Source: Thermofilum sp.
GTDB taxonomy: Archaea > Thermoproteota > Thermoprotei > Thermofilales > Thermofilaceae
Direction: 5' to 3'
Length of the DNA: 10,235 nt
NCBI GenBank assembly: GCA_020832965.1
Contig: JAJHRM010000081.1
Coordinates: 1-10,235, forward strand
The position numbers and the translations under genes are program-made. Below the pieces are notes generated by a model. The model worked only from the letters and a program-made list of their open reading frames with translations, made no database searches and had not been told where the DNA came from. The first letter of the stretch is position 1. Each line of letters opens with the position of its first letter. Positions 5,735 to 10,235 of the stretch are shown here, piece by piece.

Positions 5735-8539
5735 CTACGCAGGCTTAGGCTTGCGCAGTAGCAGCAGTACAGCAAGCAGCAGTGCGATTATCGAGAGCGC
5801 TAGCGCTACGTAGAGCATTGTCTGCAGCGAGGACAGCTGCGCCTCGACACTAGTCAGCCTCTCAGTCTGCTGCGTTACCTTTGACTCGATAGTACCGATT
5901 CTGGCAGAGGCGCTCTGCACTGCCTGCTCGAGGGAGCTGACCCTGGTGGTGACTCCCTCGAGCGCCTTCTCGAACGCTGCTCTCTGCAGGCTCACTATCT
6001 CAGCAGTGGTAGCAGTCTCGAAGACCTCCTTCCTGATATCGGGCACTGCCACCACGTCAGAGTACGCGATCAGCTGTACCGCGTACTTAGCTCCGGGCGT
6101 GAGACTGGCTGTGAAGGATGATGGGAGCTTAATGGAGAAGCTATAGTCGCTGACTTTCTGCGCTTCGGCAAACGTGAGGATGTTGCCAGCTGGGTCACGC
6201 AGTATGTACTTCACGTGAAGCGGCGGCAGCCCTGCAATGTCAACCGTTATGCTCGCATCACTGCCTGGCACCACCTTGCCGGCAAGCGGTGATTCTATCT
6301 TCACGCTCTTGATGGTAGCTGGAGCAGGTACTCCGAAGTACCAGTCACCAGGCTTGAACGGGTAGGTTGGGTCGCGGAAGGCTGTGAGCTCCAGTACCTG
6401 AGCATCCTTGTCGAGCTTTGTGAGCATGAATGGACCAGTGCTTATCCACGCATTGCCGTACTTGTTTATCCAATCTATGTCCGCCTTAATCCTATTGTTC
6501 CATTCATCAAGCGTTAAAAGCCCATTGCAGTACCTGTTCACTATGTTAAACACCTTTTCGTTGTTCAAGTACGACTGCAGCGTCTCTTTGACCTTAGCGA
6601 CGTGCGATGGGTACACTAGGCTGAACCACTCGTACCCTGCTCGCTGGTAGAGCACGTACTTTGTCTCATCCCTCCTGTCAAGCGCCAGCTCGAAGGTCGC
6701 CTGGTGGATCTCAACAGGGTTGCTAACACCGACTGCCGCCATATCTGCAATGTAGTTCTCGTCGAAGTGCCAGTAGTCTATGTATACCGTTACCCGCTTA
6801 TTCTGCACGTCAAACTCGAAGCCCTTTATCATGTCCAACGTCTGCCTAAGGCTGGAGACTACTCTGGGCTCAAGCTTGCTTCTAACGGGGTCGTAGGCTA
6901 GGTCGAAGGTGTAGGCCAAAGCCCCCACAACATCGGCCATTGTTATCGTTATCCCGTTGTGGAACTTTGCTCCAACAAGCTTGCTGAGGTCGAAGACCAC
7001 CTTGCTCGTAGCCTTCGTGCCTGCTGGGACGTTAACCCACCTATCGTTCACGGCATCCCAGATGACTGCTGTGGTCGGCACGTCAAGCTTCCCGTCCGGT
7101 CCCGCGGTGGTGACCACATAGCGGGTCCTGAAGGGTATCGGGAGCCCGCTGAACGGGTGCCGCCATATAGAGGGGTCGGTGGTCGCCCTCATGAAGTCCA
7201 CGCTGTAGACATCCGTGAGGCCTCCCCAGACGTTCCAGGCGCTCGTGGCGGTCCATACCCACAGGTGGCCCACCTTCAGCTCCTTCCTGCCCTCAACATA
7301 GGCTTCGCGCAGGTTCCATATGCCTCGCAGCCCAGCTCCAAGGTCTACGGTGATCCCCTTCACATAGTCGCGGACGGGCCATGTGTCCAGCCTCGTGGCG
7401 ATCCAGACCCTTATGCCCTCCTGTATGATCATCTCCGTGGCCTTCCTATAGAGCTCGTCCCTCTCCGCCTTGCTCTTGTACTGGGACTGGTATATGCGGA
7501 GGGTCAAGTCATCGATGGTATCGTTCCTGTAGTTCCAATAGCCAGTCTCGGCCCAGCCGGGCATGTAGCCAAGCCATGGGGCGCCAAACTGCGCGATAGT
7601 GCCGGAGTCGTACTTGTCCAGCGCGCCCTTACCCCACCCCTCGGTGTAGATGTGCCACCTGAACTCGGCTGGGTCTGAGCCGTAGACTGCGTTTATTGCG
7701 TCGGCAAAAGTCATGAGAAGCTCTTCGACATCGAAGCCCAGCCTCTTCAGCTCGGCTGAGACTGTGAGCCCTATGTCCTTCCTCTCGTCCTCCACCCTGA
7801 TGATGAACTTCACTCTCACGGGCTTGCCGTCGTAGAGCCACTTACCGCCACTCTTCACAGCACCTATACTAGTCATAACGCTAGTTATCATCTGGTCGGC
7901 GCGGGCAGGGTCATACCCGAACTCATACTTCGCGATGATATCGGCTATCACGGCGTAGTCGGGGTCGTACTGGCTGAGGAAGGTGTACATCGGGACCGCA
8001 AAACCCTTCAGTATCGTCCCGGTGATTGTGGCCCTGTCTACAATGTAGTTCATTGCGAGCCGTATATCCTTGAACGCAAACGGGTTCACTCCTACACCGG
8101 GCTTGGCTCCTAGCTCTACTACTGTGTAGACCTTCCCCGTAGCCTCATCCTTCTCGACGCGAATTCCTGTGATTGCGCTGGCCGGCACACCCAGCCTAGT
8201 CGCTGCCTCCCTAGCTGAGAGATTACCCTCAAGCCTTTCTACAGCAACTGGCGCGGGGTTGAGAATTAAGTCAATCAGACCAGCGGGCGCCTGAACTAGT
8301 ACTACTCCGGGAACACCCTTCAGCTGTGCAGCCTGAGCAGGTCTCAGGCTGAAGAGGTACATATCGATAGTACCAGCCTTAATCGCATCTGGTACCTGGT
8401 CGATAGTGAGTCTTATCGCCGTAACCTTGTCGCTCGCAGGACCCACCGCAGCAGGCTGTGATGCTGCTAATGGCAGGGAGAAGGTTGCGAGGGCTACGAT
8501 GAGGCATGCGAGGATTGCTATAACTCTAGCCTTATTCAT
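5735..8539 (-). CDS. Membrane-anchored solute-binding protein (SBP_bac_5 class), apparently circularly permuted
   Basis: This is a 934-residue external receptor of the importer. A signal peptide spans about 1-26 (hydrophobic 6-25, LAA before the likely cut). It has no lipobox. Residues 38-415 match what is normally the C-terminal half of SBP_bac_5: a GTIDMYLF segment, FAFKDIRLAMNYIVDR at 154-169, YDPARADQM, and ERDELYRKATEMI at 359-371. Residues 420-747 match the normally N-terminal half: AKFHNGITITMADVVGAL at 524-541, STGPFMLTKLD at 700-710, and PATIKSVKI at 740-748. After these come an Ig-like beta domain (about 748-843), a coiled-coil stalk (844-907, e.g. RVSSLEQAV, RLTSVEAQLSSLQ), a membrane helix (909-928) and the tail RKPKPA. 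It is thus held outside the cell on a stalk. The start ATG has AGGTGG four bases upstream and its own promoter. Peptide or sugar specificity cannot be read. Confidence 0.92.
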   Translation of the reverse strand: MNKARVIAILACLIVALATFSLPLAASQPAAVGPASDKVTAIRLTIDQVPDAIKAGTIDMYLFSLRPAQAAQLKGVPGVVLVQAPAGLIDLILNPAPVAVERLEGNLSAREAATRLGVPASAITGIRVEKDEATGKVYTVVELGAKPGVGVNPFAFKDIRLAMNYIVDRATITGTILKGFAVPMYTFLSQYDPDYAVIADIIAKYEFGYDPARADQMITSVMTSIGAVKSGGKWLYDGKPVRVKFIIRVEDERKDIGLTVSAELKRLGFDVEELLMTFADAINAVYGSDPAEFRWHIYTEGWGKGALDKYDSGTIAQFGAPWLGYMPGWAETGYWNYRNDTIDDLTLRIYQSQYKSKAERDELYRKATEMIIQEGIRVWIATRLDTWPVRDYVKGITVDLGAGLRGIWNLREAYVEGRKELKVGHLWVWTATSAWNVWGGLTDVYSVDFMRATTDPSIWRHPFSGLPIPFRTRYVVTTAGPDGKLDVPTTAVIWDAVNDRWVNVPAGTKATSKVVFDLSKLVGAKFHNGITITMADVVGALAYTFDLAYDPVRSKLEPRVVSSLRQTLDMIKGFEFDVQNKRVTVYIDYWHFDENYIADMAAVGVSNPVEIHQATFELALDRRDETKYVLYQRAGYEWFSLVYPSHVAKVKETLQSYLNNEKVFNIVNRYCNGLLTLDEWNNRIKADIDWINKYGNAWISTGPFMLTKLDKDAQVLELTAFRDPTYPFKPGDWYFGVPAPATIKSVKIESPLAGKVVPGSDASITVDIAGLPPLHVKYILRDPAGNILTFAEAQKVSDYSFSIKLPSSFTASLTPGAKYAVQLIAYSDVVAVPDIRKEVFETATTAEIVSLQRAAFEKALEGVTTRVSSLEQAVQSASARIGTIESKVTQQTERLTSVEAQLSSLQTMLYVALALSIIALLLAVLLLLRKPKPA

Positions 8540-8543
8540 GCTT

Positions 8544-8549
8544 CCACCT
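8544..8549 (-). promoter_or_regulatory. Shine-Dalgarno site of the binding-protein gene
   Basis: AGGTGG on the minus strand, four bases before the ATG at 8539. It supports the start that yields a well-formed signal peptide. Confidence 0.6.
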
Positions 8550-8576
8550 TGTTCGGCCCTTTACTTTGAGCTGAAC

Positions 8577-8590
8577 AATAAATACTTTTC
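8577..8590 (-). promoter_or_regulatory. Archaeal BRE/TATA promoter for the binding-protein gene
   Basis: The minus strand reads GAAAAG, one base, then ATTTATT, a clear BRE-TATA pair. Transcription would start near 8555, giving a leader of about 16 bases that just includes the Shine-Dalgarno site. It matches the permease-unit promoter in 12 core positions (GAAAAGnATTTAT) and lies at nearly the same distance from the start codon (39 versus 42 bases). Confidence 0.6.
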
Positions 8591-8626
8591 GTATAGCACT
8601 AGGCGTACTCCGGGTAACCTGACTTG

Positions 8627-9481
8627 CTATCCCTTGAGGAAGCCGCGCCGCCTTCGAGGTAGACAGTAAAGAGAAGCGAAGATAAGTGCAAATGCGGCGA
8701 ATACCAATATGTTGTCTCTTAAGGCAAAAACACTGTTACCATCCAAGTTCCTAATGGTAAAAACGTAAAGGTAATTGATATGATCTATTACTATATCATT
8801 AATATCTCCGAAAAGCATTACCTCCTCAGTACCCTTTGAGAAGAAGTAAGCATTCATGCTCGTCTGAGAAGCATTGGCAAAGTACACTACAATATTTACA
8901 CTCACAGGTGCAGAGAAATTACTTGCAATCTTCACTCTGATATTATTATAAGTAAACGCTACAGTGATGTTTGAGAAAAGATAGCCAGGAGCATAGTAAA
9001 CCACATTATAGTAGTTTTGCCGTATACAATGGACTATGTAGGGCTTAGCCGGCGTGTAGCCCGGGTACTCGGCATAAAGCATCATATCTCTGTTAACGAA
9101 TATCTCGCTGGTGTTTAAATCTCTAGGTAGATTTATCTTAGTAGTATTTTTCACTAGAATAGTTCCATTTGGATTGCTGTAACCTATTACTTCTTCAATA
9201 GTTTTATCCATTATTTGTATTATTAGTTTTATCGGTACTGTTCTGTTACTATAGTTTCTTGTGTATAGTTTCATATCATGCACTATCACGTAGAGGTACT
9301 GCTCTCCAGGCGTTATTCTTGCGGAGACCTTGGAAGTACCTAGGGATATTTTAATGTCCGCTGCTGCAAGAATGTATATTATCAGCAAGAAGATTGCAAA
9401 AATTGTTAAAAAGCATTTAACCCTACTTCTAAGGAGTCTCCAAGCGTTCCTAGTCTTGCTTTTGCGCTTGGTGGAGAGCAT
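8627..9481 (-). CDS. Uncharacterised surface protein, membrane anchored at both ends
   Basis: This 284-residue protein belongs to no family I recognise. A very basic N-terminus (KRKSKTR) leads into a membrane helix (about 24-41). Residues 43-255 form an external, beta-rich, Tyr/Asn/Ile-rich domain with eight N-X-S/T sequons (such as NRT, NGT, NFS and NAS). A second membrane helix (about 257-274) is followed by a basic tail with RRRR at 276-279, so both ends should be cytoplasmic. The coding DNA is very AT-rich: 34 G/C in 120 bases at 9121-9240, against about 58% in a 60-base sample of the binding-protein gene. Part of that follows from amino-acid content. Its start lies about 25 bases after a TATA element, so the message is probably leaderless. 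The gene ends 87 bases before the binding-protein start with no T-tract terminator, so read-through into the transporter is possible. Confidence 0.7.
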   Translation of the reverse strand: MLSTKRKSKTRNAWRLLRSRVKCFLTIFAIFLLIIYILAAADIKISLGTSKVSARITPGEQYLYVIVHDMKLYTRNYSNRTVPIKLIIQIMDKTIEEVIGYSNPNGTILVKNTTKINLPRDLNTSEIFVNRDMMLYAEYPGYTPAKPYIVHCIRQNYYNVVYYAPGYLFSNITVAFTYNNIRVKIASNFSAPVSVNIVVYFANASQTSMNAYFFSKGTEEVMLFGDINDIVIDHINYLYVFTIRNLDGNSVFALRDNILVFAAFALIFASLYCLPRRRRGFLKG

Positions 9482-9504
9482 TCGTGGAAAGCCTAGGGGA
9501 GAGG

Positions 9505-9515
9505 GTTTAAAAAGT
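9505..9515. promoter_or_regulatory. Shared, nearly palindromic TATA element of two divergent genes
   Basis: GTTTAAAAAG reads TTTAAAAA on the plus strand and TTTTTAAA on the minus strand. On the minus side a start about 25 bases away falls at the ATG at 9481, giving a leaderless message. On the plus side it falls near 9535, just before the GGAGG and the GTG at 9546. A single element can thus account for both divergent transcripts. Confidence 0.5.
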
Positions 9516-9536
9516 GTTATGACCTGTTTTCAGGCC

Positions 9537-9541
9537 GGAGG
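9537..9541 (+). promoter_or_regulatory. Shine-Dalgarno site that decides a GTG start
   Basis: GGAGG, four bases before the GTG at 9546. The earlier in-frame ATG at 9519 lies before the predicted transcript start and has no ribosome site; the later ATG at 9567 is too far away. The GTG also yields the best signal-peptide shape. Confidence 0.6.
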
Positions 9542-9545
9542 AGAG

Positions 9546-10085
9546 GTGCATAGCAAGGTACAGCGGATGGTAACTATAGCTTTGAGCTTCCTAGCTATGT
9601 CCGTGGTGTTCTCGCTTTTAGGCTCCGTAAGCTCTGAGGAGCACCTTCAGTTCTTCAACGAGGTACATGTGAGCGAAGGTACCAGGATTTTAAAGGTTAG
9701 CCAGCTAATAAACGATACCAAATTTACATCTATAAACTGTTTAAATATAAATTTAACATTAAATAATTTAAAAAATAATACAGAGATATTGTTAGATGTT
9801 TACGAGAAAGACTTGCTCAGGTCCTTGAGAATCAGCCCTGGAGGGAAGGCTGTGATTAGCTTAAAGCCTCCTTACAACGCCTACACCTTTGTCCTGGAAG
9901 GAGAGAGGTGCCCCGGCCTATATGTGGAAGCAGACTGCTTGAGAATAACGTACCCCTACAGGTATCTCAGCGTGGTTTCTCTGATCTTCTTCTTCATGGG
10001 CACGATCTTGCTTGTGAACAGTCTGTTCCGGGAGCTCCCGAACTCTCTGCGAGAAAGCGATGAAAGTAAACGGGAGATCTTGTAG
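9546..10085 (+). CDS. Uncharacterised small surface protein with signal peptide and C-terminal membrane anchor
   Basis: This is a 179-residue protein from the GTG start; no family is recognised. The N-terminus HSKVQR is followed by a hydrophobic run (about 8-28) that looks like a signal peptide, ending GSVSS. Residues 30-138 are an external beta-rich domain with three sequons (NDT, NLT, NNT) and three cysteines (C65, C122, C131), the last two perhaps forming a disulfide. A membrane helix (about 141-160) and a charged tail of about 19 residues follow. The open frame extends upstream to 9330, but that part overlaps the divergent gene and lies before the promoter. The middle (about 9720-9790) is strongly AT-rich, while the 3' part returns to the local GC level. 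The overall plan resembles the divergent neighbour at 8627-9481, and the two may work together, but this is inference from topology and shared promoter only. Confidence 0.65.
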   Translation: MHSKVQRMVTIALSFLAMSVVFSLLGSVSSEEHLQFFNEVHVSEGTRILKVSQLINDTKFTSINCLNINLTLNNLKNNTEILLDVYEKDLLRSLRISPGGKAVISLKPPYNAYTFVLEGERCPGLYVEADCLRITYPYRYLSVVSLIFFFMGTILLVNSLFRELPNSLRESDESKREIL

Positions 10086-10091
10086 TACATG

Positions 10092-10100
10092 TTTATAAAG
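10092..10100 (+). promoter_or_regulatory. TATA box of the regulator gene
   Basis: TTTATAAAG in the 38-base gap after the small surface-protein gene. A transcript start about 25 bases on falls at 10121-10124, at the ATG itself, so the message should be leaderless. No Shine-Dalgarno precedes the ATG, in agreement. Confidence 0.6.
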
Positions 10101-10123
10101 CCGGGGTGGGTGCTACCGCTGGG

Positions 10124-10235
10124 ATGGTGGACGAGAAGGATCTCGAGATAGTGAGGCTGCTGTCGGAGAACGCGAGGAGGACTCTGACCGAGATAGCGGA
10201 GAGGCTGGGCATCAGCGACGTCGCCGTGAAGAAGA
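10124..10235 (+). CDS. Lrp/AsnC-family transcription regulator, N-terminal end (3' partial)
   Basis: The ATG at 10124 opens a frame that runs off the window after 37 codons. It reads MVDEKDLEIVRLLSENARRT, then LTEIAERLGISDVAVKK. This is the N-terminal helix-turn-helix of Lrp/AsnC proteins: the leading D-x-x-D-x-x-I-x-x-L pattern, the NAR-x-(S/T) turn, EIAERLGIS and the start of the recognition helix. The C-terminal effector-binding (RAM) domain, if there is one, lies outside, so the ligand cannot be guessed and a stand-alone HTH protein is not excluded. It has its own TATA box and is likely leaderless. Whether it controls the surface-protein pair or the transporter is unknown; many family members control themselves. 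Confidence 0.85.
   Translation, partial: MVDEKDLEIVRLLSENARRTLTEIAERLGISDVAVKK

Noticed and set aside
6959..7678. 239-codon open frame antisense to the receptor gene
   Set aside because: A shadow of the long GC-rich coding frame on the minus strand: proline/glycine/arginine-rich, with no recognisable domain, start signal or promoter.
8479..8539. Lipoprotein signal in the receptor because of a cysteine at residue 12
   Set aside because: The cysteine is inside the hydrophobic core, not at a +1 lipobox position; the C-terminal helix provides the anchor.
9330..9545. N-terminal extension of the plus-strand surface-protein frame
   Set aside because: It overlaps the divergent gene, lies before the shared TATA element and its predicted transcript start, and lacks a ribosome site; the GTG at 9546 gives a normal signal peptide.
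1..10235. CRISPR array, tRNA/rRNA, insertion sequence, toxin-antitoxin or defence genes
   Set aside because: Gaps between genes are all under 125 bases and contain promoters, T tracts or nothing recognisable; no direct-repeat series, transposase or RNA-gene signature was seen.

Overview
The window looks like a stretch of thermophilic archaeal chromosome, most likely from the Thermoproteota (Crenarchaeota). The evidence is A/T-rich BRE plus TATA-type promoters about 25 bases before the inferred transcript starts, Shine-Dalgarno sites of the GAGGTGAT type, some probably leaderless genes, frequent AGG and ATA codons, and membrane-anchored surface proteins in place of lipoproteins. Genus cannot be fixed from sequence alone; a Thermofilum-like organism is a guess.

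Layout. Positions 1-324 (+) hold the 3' end of a CoA-disulfide reductase/NADH oxidase-type flavoprotein. It converges on a five-gene minus-strand transport locus spanning 379-8539. In transcription order this locus is a giant membrane-anchored solute-binding protein (8539-5735), permease B (5613-4510), permease C with a very large external insert (4503-2530), ATPase D (2481-1516) and ATPase F (1509-379). Next come two divergently transcribed AT-rich genes for unrecognised cell-surface membrane proteins (8627-9481 minus, 9546-10085 plus), which share one nearly palindromic TATA element. The window ends inside the helix-turn-helix of an Lrp/AsnC-type regulator (10124 onward, plus).

How it works together. 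The five transport genes make a complete importer of the peptide/opine/nickel (Opp/Dpp) class: an external receptor, two channel subunits and two ATPases. The substrate may be peptides or oligosaccharides, since archaeal members of this class carry either; nothing here decides it. The binding protein and the permease-ATPase unit each have a promoter, and the two share GAAAAGnATTTAT at almost the same distance from the start codon. A T7 tract lies between the units, so they are probably co-controlled but separately transcribed, which would allow excess receptor. At two junctions (B/C and D/F) the stop codon lies inside the next gene's Shine-Dalgarno site.

Most notable points: (1) the binding protein reads as a circularly permuted SBP_bac_5 fold followed by an Ig-like domain, coiled-coil stalk and C-terminal membrane anchor; (2) permease C carries about 360 extra residues outside the membrane, with an AT-rich segment encoding a long helical stretch; (3) the paired divergent surface-protein genes have no recognisable family. 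I see no CRISPR array, tRNA, rRNA, insertion sequence or defence system.
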